64,000 nt of DNA from JADZAI01 sp047602465 (GTDB taxonomy: Bacteria; Pseudomonadota; Alphaproteobacteria; Micropepsales; Micropepsaceae): positions 992,001 through 1,056,000 of the forward strand of contig JASGHF010000001.1 in assembly GCA_047602465.1 (NCBI GenBank). Reading direction: 5' to 3'. The number at the start of each line of letters is the position of its first letter. Positions within the stretch are counted from its first letter, which is position 1. Below are positions 1 through 7,714 of the stretch, piece after piece. The notes beneath the pieces were generated by a model. The model searched no databases. It worked only from the letters and a program-made list of their open reading frames with translations, and was not told the origin of the DNA. The position numbers and the translations under genes were made by a program.

Positions 1-2939
1 ATCAGCGCCACGACAGGCGGCCCGAACGCCGCCGCCGCCGCGCCCGCGCCGCCCTCCAGAATGGCCGCCCCGCCCGCATACAGCGTCCGGTCCAGACGCC
101 CGGCCTCCGCCAGCATCCGTCCCGCCTCGGCGATCTGAGTCAGGCGGAAACTGCGCGCCTGCCCGTCAATGGTCAGCGTCACCGCATCGCCCGGCTCCAG
201 CCGCATCAGGCTCGGCGGCAGGGCGAAGCGCGCCTGCTCCCGCGCGCCCCAGGCCTCGTGCAGCACGCGCTTCGCGACGGCCTCCGCCTCGCCGCGCGTC
301 AGCGACAGCGGCAGCGCCACCATGGCGATGCCCGCCGGCGCGCCGCCATTCAGCCGCGCCTCCACCGCCGCCTGCCTGTAATCCGCCACGGCATCGACAT
401 AGACAGCCTTCGCCGCCCCCGGCAGGCCCGTCGCCTCGCGCCGGGTCAGCCGCACCTCCGCGCTCGCCCCGTCCTCCGGCTCGGCCAGATCCTCTGCGTC
501 CAGCGCCGTTTCCCCGCCGCTCCCCGAATGGAAAAACCGCACGCGCCCGCCGCTCTCCGCCGCCTCGAACGCGAACGCCGTCATCAGCGGCGACAGCGCC
601 TCGCGCGCGCTCATCACCCGGTCCAGCGCATAGCCCGCGCACGCCCCGCGCAACCCCGTCACGTCGATGTCGCCGACGCCCGCCCGCGCGCAGATCTCCC
701 GCACCATCTCACCCAGCGGCGCCGCGCCCGCGCGCCCGTTCAGCCAATGCCCCGTCCGCCACAGCGGCCCGTCCGACCACACCTCCTCACGCAGCGGCCA
801 ATCGGGAAACGGCCGCGCGTCCCAGGCCCATACATGCGCCCGGCCCATATCGATCATCGGCCCGCCATAAACGCCCGACACCGGATTGCGCCCCGCCTCG
901 CGCCAATAGCTGTGAAACGCCTCCAGCATCCGCCGCTGGATCTGATCGTCCCGCACCCCGCTGGAAAAGCGCGGCAGCGCACTCTCGCTCGACCGCGGAT
1001 CGTAAAAGACGTTCGGCTGGTTCGACCCCTTGTCCACCGCCGGACACCCGATTTCCGTGAACCGCACCGGCTTCATCCCCGGCGCCCATGCCGTCGGCGT
1101 CGTCTCCACGCCGCCCGCCCGGTTCACATGCGCGTGGCTCCACCATCCACGCACATCCTTCGCCCGCCAGGTCCACGGTTTGCCGTAAGCCCCATCGGAA
1201 ATCGCCGAGCGCACCTGCGCCGCGCGATCCTCCTCGCTCGCATAGTACCAGTCGTAATCCTCGCCGCCCTCGATCCCCGCCTGCAGCACCGCCGCGTCGG
1301 TGATCGCATCGCCCAGCGCCGCATCCGCATGCAGCGCCCCGTCGCGCCAGTCGGTCAGCGGCGCGTACCAGTCGATCCCGATAAAATCGACATTTTCATC
1401 CGTCCACAGAGGATCGAGATGGAAGTGGAAATCCCCGCTCCCGTCCGCCGCGTCATGGCCGCGCCACTCCGTCCAGTCGGCGGCATAGGAGATCGCCGTC
1501 CCCGGCCCCAAAATCGCCCGCACCTCGCCGGCAAGCGCCTTCAGCTTCGCCACCGCCGGATAGGAACCCGCCCCGTCCCGCACCGTCGTCACCCCGCGCA
1601 GCTCGCTCCCGATGAGGAACGCATCCACCCCGCCCGCCTCTGCCGCCAGCGCCGCGTAATGCGTCACCATCCGCCGCAGCCCCCACGCGCCATCGAAGAA
1701 CGCGGCGACATCGCTCGCCGCCGCCGCCGATTTATCGGGCGAGCCAAGGCGGCCCGGCGCCGGGGCGACACTGATCCGCCCGCGCCAGGGAAACGCGCCC
1801 TGCTCGCCCGCGCCATACGGGTCGGGCAAACCGTTCCCCGCCGGCAAATCCATCATGATGAAGGGATAGAGCGTCACCTCCATGCCCCGGCTCTTCAGCG
1901 CCGCAATCGCCTGCCGAACGCTGGCATCGCTCGGCGTCCCCCCGAAATTCGGCCGCCCCTCATCGTCGCTCACGACATAGGCGTCCTCGCGCGCGATCCC
2001 CGCCACGCTCCACGCCCCGCCTACCGTCCGCTTCAGATGCTGCTCCACGCCCGGCCGTATCCGGCACAGGCCGCAGCGCAGATCGTCGCCGAACCACGTC
2101 ACCACCAGCGCGACCCGTTTCACGTTCGGCAGCGCCGCCTGCAGCTGATCCAGCGACAGCTCGATATTCGTCCTGCCGCTCGTATTGTTGACGTTCTCCG
2201 CCGCCCACGCGCCGCGCCCCAGATCGCGCAGCACCTTCCCCGTCGCCAGCACGAACTCCCCCGCGCCGGGGATCAGGCACACCGCTTCCACCGCCTGCTC
2301 CAGCGTGTCGGCTGCCCCCTCCACCGGCCGCATCACCTCGAACGAGAGCTGCGGCACCCGGTTGCCGAACGGCTCCAGGGCCAAATCCTCGAACACGACA
2401 TAGGCGAGGCCGCGATAGGCCGGCGCGCGCGCCGCGCCCTCGACGCCCACGATCGACGGATCGGGCATCTGGTCCTCGGTCCCGCGATAGACGCGCATCG
2501 TCACGCCCTCCAGGGCCAGCGGCTTTCCGTCCGCCCAGATGCGCCCCACCCCGCCGATCACGCCCTCGCACAACCCCACCGCGAAGCTCGCCGTATAGCG
2601 ATACTGCGTCACGCGCGGTCCGCTCTTGCCGCCGCCATGCCGCTCCTGCGTCTCGCGAAACCGCGCCGCCCAGATCACCTGCCCCGCCAGCCGCGCCGCG
2701 CCCCACACGCGCGGCACGAAGGCGCCCGGCGAGGAGGCCTGCACATGCAGCTCCTTCAGCCGCGGCCCCTCCATCCGCGCGCTCCCGCGCAGCATCGCGT
2801 CCACCTGCATGCCGGCATACGCGCCCACCGCCCCGCCGATCGCCGCCCCGGTGATCGTCTGCCCCAGCACGTTGATGCCCGCAGGCAGCAGCGCGTTGCC
2901 GACGGCCTGCCCCGCCAGCCCCAAAACCAAAGTCGCCAT
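1..2939 (-). CDS. GTA host-specificity / tail fibre hub protein (RcGTA gp15-like), C-terminus off window
   Basis: The frame from ATG at 2939 stays open to the left edge (about 979 codons seen); the stop lies outside the window. Reading the minus strand gives the GTA TIM-barrel signature around residues 485-535 (FIGIDWYAPLTDW) and near residue 588 (WTWRAKDVRGWW), followed from about residue 770 by a phage-tail_3-like section. The N-terminus (ATLVLGLAGQAVGNALLP) is glycine- and alanine-rich, as in this family. In Rhodobacter capsulatus GTA this protein is about 1,300 residues and forms the tail-tip megatron that contacts the recipient cell, so roughly a quarter is missing here. It starts 9 bp after the NlpC/P60 gene and is the last structural gene visible. 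Long overlapping frames on the other strand are shadows. Confidence 0.93.
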   Translation of the reverse strand, partial: MATLVLGLAGQAVGNALLPAGINVLGQTITGAAIGGAVGAYAGMQVDAMLRGSARMEGPRLKELHVQASSPGAFVPRVWGAARLAGQVIWAARFRETQERHGGGKSGPRVTQYRYTASFAVGLCEGVIGGVGRIWADGKPLALEGVTMRVYRGTEDQMPDPSIVGVEGAARAPAYRGLAYVVFEDLALEPFGNRVPQLSFEVMRPVEGAADTLEQAVEAVCLIPGAGEFVLATGKVLRDLGRGAWAAENVNNTSGRTNIELSLDQLQAALPNVKRVALVVTWFGDDLRCGLCRIRPGVEQHLKRTVGGAWSVAGIAREDAYVVSDDEGRPNFGGTPSDASVRQAIAALKSRGMEVTLYPFIMMDLPAGNGLPDPYGAGEQGAFPWRGRISVAPAPGRLGSPDKSAAAASDVAAFFDGAWGLRRMVTHYAALAAEAGGVDAFLIGSELRGVTTVRDGAGSYPAVAKLKALAGEVRAILGPGTAISYAADWTEWRGHDAADGSGDFHFHLDPLWTDENVDFIGIDWYAPLTDWRDGALHADAALGDAITDAAVLQAGIEGGEDYDWYYASEEDRAAQVRSAISDGAYGKPWTWRAKDVRGWWSHAHVNRAGGVETTPTAWAPGMKPVRFTEIGCPAVDKGSNQPNVFYDPRSSESALPRFSSGVRDDQIQRRMLEAFHSYWREAGRNPVSGVYGGPMIDMGRAHVWAWDARPFPDWPLREEVWSDGPLWRTGHWLNGRAGAAPLGEMVREICARAGVGDIDVTGLRGACAGYALDRVMSAREALSPLMTAFAFEAAESGGRVRFFHSGSGGETALDAEDLAEPEDGASAEVRLTRREATGLPGAAKAVYVDAVADYRQAAVEARLNGGAPAGIAMVALPLSLTRGEAEAVAKRVLHEAWGAREQARFALPPSLMRLEPGDAVTLTIDGQARSFRLTQIAEAGRMLAEAGRLDRTLYAGGAAILEGGAGAAAAAFGPPVVAL

Positions 2940-2948
2940 CTTGTTTCC

Positions 2949-3410
2949 CTAGAACCGGAACGCCGCCGCCAGCCTGCGCCGCCACCATTCGCTGAATGGC
3001 GTCTCCACCACGCCCAGCCGCTCATGCGCGTGGACGAAGCCGTCCGCGCCCGTCATCACGCCTGCATGTTTCACCGCGCCATTCGTCCGCACACGGAAGG
3101 CCAGCACATCGCCCGGCAGCGCCTCATCCACCCGGCGCAGATGCCGCCCCAGCGCCTCCAGCAACAGCTCCGCCCCGCTTTCCTCCGCCCATAACGGCGC
3201 ATAGACCGGCGCCCTCTCCGGCTCCGCCCCCCGCACCGCCCGCCAGACGCCGCGCACCAGCCCCAGGCAGTCCGCGCCCGCGCCCTTCACGCTCGCCCGA
3301 TGCACGAACGGCGTCCCGATCCAGCCCCGCGCCTCGGCTATGCATCCCTCCCCTTCAGGGGAGGGTGGACCTGAGCGTAGCGAAGGGCCGGGTGGGGTTC
3401 CGCCGCTCAC
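2949..3410 (-). CDS. GTA cell-wall peptidase, NlpC/P60 family (RcGTA gp14-like), with repeat-encoded N-terminus
   Basis: 153 residues. The catalytic cysteine lies in ADCLGLV, the histidine in KHAGVM, and a second conserved segment is HAHERLGVV, as in GTA NlpC/P60 endopeptidases that cut peptide stems in peptidoglycan during DNA entry. The GTG start (3410) overlaps the TGA of the gp13-like gene (GTGA), so translation is probably coupled. Residues 2 to about 22 are encoded by a palindromic intergenic repeat inserted in frame; normal family sequence begins only at IAEARGWIGTPF. I see no start codon in this frame after the repeat and before the domain. The protein is therefore either made with a proline/glycine-rich extension or poorly made. 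Confidence 0.9.
   Translation of the reverse strand: MSGGTPPGPSLRSGPPSPEGEGCIAEARGWIGTPFVHRASVKGAGADCLGLVRGVWRAVRGAEPERAPVYAPLWAEESGAELLLEALGRHLRRVDEALPGDVLAFRVRTNGAVKHAGVMTGADGFVHAHERLGVVETPFSEWWRRRLAAAFRF
3342..3396. repeat. Palindromic repeat (family R1) inside the gp14-like gene
   Basis: The unit begins CATCCCTCCCCTTCAGGGG and ends GGGTGGGG, matching copies at 4943, 10570 and 27311, with a variant middle. It lies within the reading frame of the NlpC/P60 gene and is translated without a stop. Confidence 0.85.
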
Positions 3411-4285
3411 AGAACAAGGCTCCCGCCATCGTTCCTCTCACCTTCCACCGGATAGGCGGCGATCCAGTCATTGCCCGGCATATGCGGACACCCGCGGAAG
3501 TTCACGACATTGCCGAACTTCGCCGCGCACGTGCCGATCCGCTTGTCGCATCCCGCCGTCACGACGAACGCATCGCCCGCCTCGACCGCCCGCGCCGCCG
3601 CCCGCCACAGCACGATCCCGGCAGGCTCTGACCCACGCAGCTCCGCCTTCAGCCCTTCATTCGCGCCGCTCGTCCACGCCAGCGCGCCATGCTCGAACCA
3701 TCCGGCCGCGAACCCCTCCAGCCCGCTCACCGCCAGAACCCGTCCGTCCACGGACGACACCACCACGCCCTCGCCCCGCAAGGCCGGCGCGTTCACATCC
3801 ACCCCGCACCGCGCATCGCCCAGCACCGCATCGCAGACCGGCTGATAGGTCCGCCCCAGCGGCACATTCAGCCGCGCCGACACGCTGCGGATCTCCGCCT
3901 CGAAGCCATGCGCGCCGCGACGCACCTCGCCGATCTCGCCCGCGCCCAGCATCACGCGCTGGCTCACCGCGGCCCAGTTGACCATCCAGATCTCCACCCG
4001 CGCGCCGTCATAGAGACCGGCCTCCAGCTCCCCCGCCTCGATCCCCTCATCGCTCAGAACGCCTGCCACGCTCTGGTCCCCGACGCTCAGGCCCATCCGG
4101 CTCTCCGCCGCGCTCGCCGCGAATCCCGAACCCGCGCGATAGGTCACGCCGCCGAACGCCAGATCGCGGTCATGCTCCGTGAACCCGCGCACCCGTCCAT
4201 CGTTCAGCGCCAGCCTCCAGCACCGCGCCAGCGTCGTGACGCCGCCATCCAGATGCGCCTGCAGCGCCCCGCCCACATCCCTCAT
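3407..4285 (-). CDS. GTA hub protein, DUF2163 / phage_BR0599 (RcGTA gp13-like)
   Basis: 292 residues from ATG at 4285. This ATG overlaps the stop of the DUF2460 gene (ATGA), which decides the start; the open frame extends 67 codons further upstream but there overlaps gp12. The N-terminal DUF2163 part reads LARCWRLALNDGRVRGFTEHD. The C-terminal phage_BR0599 part carries conserved cysteines (CDAVLGDARCG, then GCDKRIGTCAAKFGN and RGCPHMPGND). In the R. capsulatus particle the equivalent hub protein holds an iron-sulphur cluster through such cysteines. All four expected cysteine segments are present, so the tail hub looks intact. Confidence 0.93.
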   Translation of the reverse strand: MRDVGGALQAHLDGGVTTLARCWRLALNDGRVRGFTEHDRDLAFGGVTYRAGSGFAASAAESRMGLSVGDQSVAGVLSDEGIEAGELEAGLYDGARVEIWMVNWAAVSQRVMLGAGEIGEVRRGAHGFEAEIRSVSARLNVPLGRTYQPVCDAVLGDARCGVDVNAPALRGEGVVVSSVDGRVLAVSGLEGFAAGWFEHGALAWTSGANEGLKAELRGSEPAGIVLWRAAARAVEAGDAFVVTAGCDKRIGTCAAKFGNVVNFRGCPHMPGNDWIAAYPVEGERNDGGSLVL

Positions 4286-4926
4286 GGCGCAATCTCCGCG
4301 ACCGGCCAGATTTCTATGACAGGAATGTCCGGCGCCTCGCCCGCCCGGAACGCCGCCAGGCTGATGCTCAGGCGGTCGGTGTCGAACCGCACCGGCACGT
4401 CGAACTGGAACCCGGCGGTCACGCTCGCGCCCACGCCCGGCGCGACGGCGAACGTCACCACCCCCGTCGCGACATCGACGCTCCACCCCGCCATCAGCTC
4501 CGCGCCATCCACCGCGACACGCACCGTCCCCGCCACGGGCTTGACGATCGGCCGCACATAGCTCCCGCCCGCATCGCCATAGGTCTTCACCAGTTGAAAC
4601 GCCGTCCGCACGCCATCGCCCAGGCCCAGCGCCTGATCGCCTGCGTCCACCACGCCCAGCGGCGTACAGGATTGCGCGTCCAGATGATCGCGCCAGCGAA
4701 AGCCATGCAGCCGCCCGCGCCGCGCCTCGAAGAACGCGATCACGTCGTGCAGCTCATCCAGCGTGGTGAGGCCCAGCCCCGCGTCGTAACGCCTGCGCCC
4801 ATGCGCCCACGGCGTGTTGCGCTCCTCGCGCCCCGATCCCAGCGTCACGATCTCCGTGCGCCGCTCCGGCCCGCCCATCGACCCGAACGAAACGGATGCC
4901 GGAAACCGCACCTCGTGAAATGTCAT
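4282..4926 (-). CDS. GTA distal tail protein, DUF2460 (RcGTA gp12-like)
   Basis: 214 residues, ATG at 4926. The sequence is typical DUF2460: FHEVRFPASVSFGSMGGPER, NTPWAHGRRRYDAGLG, and GFRWRDHLDAQS, ending in a beta-rich C-terminus. This protein forms the distal tail ring joining tail tube and hub. It is coupled by ATGA to the DUF2163 gene downstream and separated from the tape-measure gene upstream by a 150-bp gap filled by a palindromic repeat. Confidence 0.93.
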   Translation of the reverse strand: MTFHEVRFPASVSFGSMGGPERRTEIVTLGSGREERNTPWAHGRRRYDAGLGLTTLDELHDVIAFFEARRGRLHGFRWRDHLDAQSCTPLGVVDAGDQALGLGDGVRTAFQLVKTYGDAGGSYVRPIVKPVAGTVRVAVDGAELMAGWSVDVATGVVTFAVAPGVGASVTAGFQFDVPVRFDTDRLSISLAAFRAGEAPDIPVIEIWPVAEIAP

Positions 4927-4942
4927 GTTGAGTCCTCCTCTT

Positions 4943-5069
4943 CATCCCTCCCCTTCAGGGGAGGGTGGCATCGCGAAGCGATGACGGGTGGGGTTCGCCG
5001 CGCGATTGCCCAAGCACCTGTCCCCACCCGCGCCGCTTCGCGGCTTGCCCTCCCCTGAAGGGGAGGGAC
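4943..5069. repeat. Composite inverted repeat (family R1, complete copy) between gp11- and gp12-like genes
   Basis: Two outer arms (CATCCCTCCCCTTCAGGGG and its reverse complement) enclose an inner GGTGGGG / CCCCACC pair and GCGAAGCG-type stems, so the whole about 127 bp can fold as a long hairpin. It fills the only gap between the tape-measure and DUF2460 genes. Near-identical layout at 10570-10697. Confidence 0.85.
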
Positions 5070-5076
5070 GAAGCCA

Positions 5077-5571
5077 TCACATCCCCCTCTGCCCGCGCAT
5101 CACCGCGCGGCTCAGCATCGCGGCGATCTGCCCCTCGCTCCTCAGGAAGCTCGCCGCATCGCGCGCGGTCACGTTCACCGTCACGCCGCCGCGCCCGCCG
5201 AAACTCCCGGCCGGCGCGATCGCGCCATGCCCGGCCGGCGTGAACAGCTCCGGCCCGCGCTCGCCCACCAGATAGCTCCGCCCCGCCGCCACAGGGCCGC
5301 CGCCCGCGCGCGCCCCGCCGAACTCGAACAGGCCCGACAGGAACCCCTCGATCGGCGCGGTGATGAACTGCTGCACCGCCAGCCGCCCGAGATCGGCGAT
5401 GATCGCATCCACCATCGCGCGGAAACTCAACTCGCCCGTCCGCGCCGCCCGTCCCATCTGCCGCTCCACGCTGTCGAACGCGCGCGCGAACGCCTGCTCC
5501 ACCAGCGCCGCGCTGTCGCTCACGCCCGAAACATCGGCCTCCACCCGCCAGGGTGCGCCGCTCTCCTCCAT
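5077..5571 (-). CDS. GTA tail tape-measure-like protein (RcGTA gp11-like)
   Basis: 164 residues, ATG at 5571 preceded by a strong ribosome site (GGAGG, 6 nt spacing). The family signature is clear in the middle: VQQFITAPIEGFLSGLF then GRSYLVGERGPELFTPAGHG, a motif shared by GTA and lambdoid minor tail/tape-measure proteins. The RcGTA protein is somewhat longer (about 220 residues), so this is a short version. The C-terminus VTVNVTARDAASFLRSEGQI is also typical. A rho-independent terminator ends directly at its ribosome site, so expression needs read-through, antitermination or a promoter I cannot see. Confidence 0.9.
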   Translation of the reverse strand: MEESGAPWRVEADVSGVSDSAALVEQAFARAFDSVERQMGRAARTGELSFRAMVDAIIADLGRLAVQQFITAPIEGFLSGLFEFGGARAGGGPVAAGRSYLVGERGPELFTPAGHGAIAPAGSFGGRGGVTVNVTARDAASFLRSEGQIAAMLSRAVMRGQRGM

Positions 5572-5582
5572 CCCTCACCTCC

Positions 5583-5614
5583 AAAAGAAAACGGCGCCCG
5601 CGAGGGGGCGCCGT
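5583..5614 (-). terminator. Rho-independent terminator after the accessory gene inside the GTA operon
   Basis: On the minus strand a 9-bp perfect stem (ACGGCGCCC at 5591-5599 with GGGCGCCGT at 5606-5614) is followed at once by TTTCTTTT. It lies downstream of the 5642-6136 gene and upstream of the tape-measure gene, in the middle of what should be one operon. Confidence 0.8.
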
Positions 5615-5641
5615 CCGTGTCTTGATCGTTTGCGTCCGCCT

Positions 5642-6136
5642 TCAGCTTCCCGGCGCCGGCGCCAGCGTACAGGCGTTCAGCACATGCCCCTTCACCGCCG
5701 GCGGACAATTCGAAAAGCGGTCGATCCGCGGCCAGAACAGAGGGCTGTCGGGCAGCATGTCGAACATGTTGTTGTTCAGGATCAGGATCATCGACGCGCG
5801 GGATGCGCCCGTCGCGTCGGTATATCCGCCCGCTTCCTTCATGGTGCTGACGACGCCGTCCTGGGTGCCGCCGCGCGATTTCTGGAAGGCGCGGATGGCG
5901 ACGACGATCGGGTCGTTCGCGGTCCCGGTGCATTTCGGTCCCACCGGCACGGCGGCATAGATCGCCCGGTTCTCGGGATCGCGGATCTTCGCTTCCGGCC
6001 GCCCCATGCAATAGAAGCCCAGCGCCACCAGCTGGCTGTCGTCCTCGTAATTCGTTCCGTTGAAGCCGACATGCGCCGACACATTCCACACCGGCCGCAT
6101 ATATCCGGTGGTCGATTTCAGCAGCGACAGGAACAT
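5642..6136 (-). CDS. Accessory gene of unknown function inserted in the GTA cluster (moron-like)
   Basis: 164 residues, not recognised and not part of the canonical GTA set. ATG at 6136 has a good ribosome site (GGGAGG, 7 nt). The protein has no evident signal peptide or long membrane segment. It has four cysteines (FYC, GPKC, SNC, NAC) spread over the length, and hydrophobic strands such as ASMILILNNNMFDMLP. By eye its codons are GC-poorer than the flanking GTA genes (for example repeated AAC/ATG/TTC-rich stretches), which suggests later acquisition. It overlaps the end of the gp10.1-like gene by 19 bp and is followed by its own terminator, the layout of phage morons. Function unknown; a cargo or host-benefit role is a guess. 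Confidence 0.75.
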   Translation of the reverse strand: MFLSLLKSTTGYMRPVWNVSAHVGFNGTNYEDDSQLVALGFYCMGRPEAKIRDPENRAIYAAVPVGPKCTGTANDPIVVAIRAFQKSRGGTQDGVVSTMKEAGGYTDATGASRASMILILNNNMFDMLPDSPLFWPRIDRFSNCPPAVKGHVLNACTLAPAPGS

Positions 6137-6402
6137 GGGTGACCTCCCGTTTCTTGCGCGCCAGCATGAGATCGCCCGCCCCCCCGCACAAGCGCGCCGC
6201 CCGCGACATTCGGTCCGGGCCGGGAACCGAGCGGCCCCTCATCGGGAAACCGCGCCATCAGCGTCCCCATCTCGTCCCGTTTCAGCGGCGCGTCCCCGCC
6301 GGTCAGCATCCGCCACTCCCGCACCGACAGCCGCCAGAACGCCTCAGGCGACAGGCCCAGCCCCCGCACCGCAAAGCGGAACGCCGCGTCCCACCCGCTC
6401 AC
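6118..6402 (-). CDS. GTA tail assembly chaperone-like protein (RcGTA gp10.1-like, rcc01693 type), with odd C-terminal tail
   Basis: 94 residues from GTG at 6402, which overlaps the stop of the gp10-like gene (GTGA); this overlap decides the start. Residues 1 to about 50 match the small GTA chaperone family: WDAAFRFAVRGLGLSPEAFW, then LTGGDAPLKRDEMGTLMARFPD. Family members end shortly after this point. Here about 40 further residues, rich in Gly/Arg/Cys (ending HPCSCRC), run into the accessory gene. The tail looks like a junction product of that insertion rather than conserved protein. Confidence 0.82.
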   Translation of the reverse strand: MSGWDAAFRFAVRGLGLSPEAFWRLSVREWRMLTGGDAPLKRDEMGTLMARFPDEGPLGSRPGPNVAGGALVRGGGRSHAGAQETGGHPCSCRC

Positions 6403-6674
6403 GCCCCGCTCGCCAGCAACAGCGCCGCCGCCACCGCCCGCATCGCGACGCGCGGCTCCAAATCCAGCTTCTCCACATTGTTCGCCGCCTCGATCTCCCC
6501 GCCCCCTTTCAGCAGCGCCCTCAGGATCGCCAGCATCTGATCGGCGGTCAGCGTCTCCATCGTCCGTCCACGGACGACATGTTCGATCTCCGCCAGCGCC
6601 GCCATGGTCAGGCACAGCGTCAGCCTGCGGCCGCCGCGCACCAGCGCGACCTCGCCCCGCGCCGCGTTCGCCAT
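6399..6674 (-). CDS. GTA tail assembly chaperone-like protein (RcGTA gp10-like)
   Basis: 91 residues from ATG at 6674, in a TGATG stop-start overlap with the major tail protein gene; a GTG one codon earlier is an alternative. The sequence ANAARGEVALVRGGRRLTLC followed by MAALAEIEHVVRGRTMETLT matches GTA gp10 proteins, which resemble phage TAC chaperones (tail tube assembly on the tape measure). Position between major tail protein and gp10.1 agrees. Confidence 0.88.
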   Translation of the reverse strand: MANAARGEVALVRGGRRLTLCLTMAALAEIEHVVRGRTMETLTADQMLAILRALLKGGGEIEAANNVEKLDLEPRVAMRAVAAALLLASGA

Positions 6675-7087
6675 CACGACGCCCCCGTAAAGGTCAGCGC
6701 GCCTGCCGAATTCAGCGTCATCGAGAATGTCGCCGCGCCGTCATGCGTCCCGGCATATTCCAGCGCCGCGATATGGAACGGTCCTTCCACGGTGCCGAAA
6801 TCCGGCACCACGATCTGCCAGCGCGGGATCGCGCCATCGAAGAAGGCCTGCCGCACCACGGCGTCGGATGCCGCATCCTTGAAGACGCCCGCCCCCGTCA
6901 CCGACGCGCTCTTCACGCCCGCCCCGGCCAGGATCTCCCGCCACGCCCCGGCGCTGTCGGCATTGGTCGCATCCCCGCCCTGCGCCTGGAACTGCAGGCT
7001 CCGCGCCCTCAGGCCCGCAACGCTCGCAAACACCCCCGGCGCCGTCTCCACCTTCACAAGCAAAGCCCTGCCCTGCTGAGCCGCCAT
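6674..7087 (-). CDS. GTA major tail tube protein (RcGTA gp9-like)
   Basis: 137 residues from ATG at 7087 with ribosome site AAGGAGA; an in-frame TTG just before is less likely. The sequence fits the GTA/phage major tail protein family: GRALLVKVETAPGVFASVAG at the N-terminus, the middle motif SAGAWREILAGAGVKSASVT, and the strand-rich end HDGAATFSMTLNSAGALTFTG. It polymerises into the tail tube. The gene follows a 230-bp repeat-filled gap, so it begins a new translational unit (gp9-gp10-gp10.1). Confidence 0.92.
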   Translation of the reverse strand: MAAQQGRALLVKVETAPGVFASVAGLRARSLQFQAQGGDATNADSAGAWREILAGAGVKSASVTGAGVFKDAASDAVVRQAFFDGAIPRWQIVVPDFGTVEGPFHIAALEYAGTHDGAATFSMTLNSAGALTFTGAS

Positions 7088-7108
7088 CAAACTCTCCTTT
7101 CATTTGAA

Positions 7109-7306
7109 ACCGTCATCCCGGCCAGCGTCAGCGCGAGCCAGAACTTTCCTCCCCCGTCATTCACGGGCGAGGCGCTCCGAAGGGGCGAAGGGGGCATCGC
7201 CGCGATCCCAGCCAACGAGCCGGCCACCTCATCCAGCGCGACAGCCAACCCTTCTCCCCTTCCTTCAAGGGGAGAAGTCCCTCGCCAACGGCGAGGGGAT
7301 GAGGGG
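7109..7306. repeat. Cluster of three palindromic repeats between gp8- and gp9-like genes
   Basis: Three elements lie end to end. R4 (7109-7142, GTCATCCCGGCCAGCG...) recurs at 9560. R3 (7148-7197, CCTCCCCCGTCAT...) recurs at 11874. R2 (7220-7306, CGGCCACCTC... with CTTCTCCCCTTC and GGGGAGAAG arms) recurs at 12081. No gene is seen in the gap. Confidence 0.8.
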
Positions 7307-7318
7307 TCGGTGGCGACG

Positions 7319-7714
7319 CTACCCCTCCACCAGCGCCCTGACCCTCACCCGCGCCCGCCAGGTCACGCGGTCCTTCTCCAGCGCCACGTCCGCCGCTTCC
7401 GCGAACAGCCCCACCACGCGCCCGCCTTCGACATCGAAGCTCTGCCCGTCCAGCACGCCGCCGCACGCCTCCGCCAGCACCAGCGCCGCGTCCCGCCCGT
7501 CGCGCGAGAACGCTTCCAGCGTCACCACCGCCTCGCGCCCCGGCTCGCCGCCGGCATTCCACGCGCGCGCCGCAACGCCCGCGACCGCGACAAACGGAAA
7601 CGCCGCACTCTGCCGCACCGCCGCCATCACCCCGCCCCCGGCCAGCGCGCTCACGCCGCTATCGGCCTGCAACCGCTCAACGAGCGCCGCCGCCAATCCC
7701 GCCACGCCGCTCAC
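7319..7714 (-). CDS. GTA tail terminator-like protein, DUF3168 (RcGTA gp8-like)
   Basis: 131 residues from GTG at 7714, overlapping the stop of the connector gene (GTGA). DUF3168 features are visible: LAAALVERLQADSGVSALAG near the N-terminus, FPFVAVAGV in the middle, and the repeated DGQSFDVEGGRVVGLFAEAA segment with a C-terminal basic strand. These proteins cap the tail tube at the head side. In RcGTA a gp7 adaptor gene precedes gp8; here gp8 follows gp6 directly. Confidence 0.9.
   Translation of the reverse strand: MSGVAGLAAALVERLQADSGVSALAGGGVMAAVRQSAAFPFVAVAGVAARAWNAGGEPGREAVVTLEAFSRDGRDAALVLAEACGGVLDGQSFDVEGGRVVGLFAEAADVALEKDRVTWRARVRVRALVEG

Noticed and set aside
258..3194. 978-codon plus-strand open frame opposite the gp15-like gene
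   Set aside because: Arg/Pro/His-rich translation without domains; it mirrors the high-GC gp15 gene, whose minus-strand reading gives clear GTA protein sequence.
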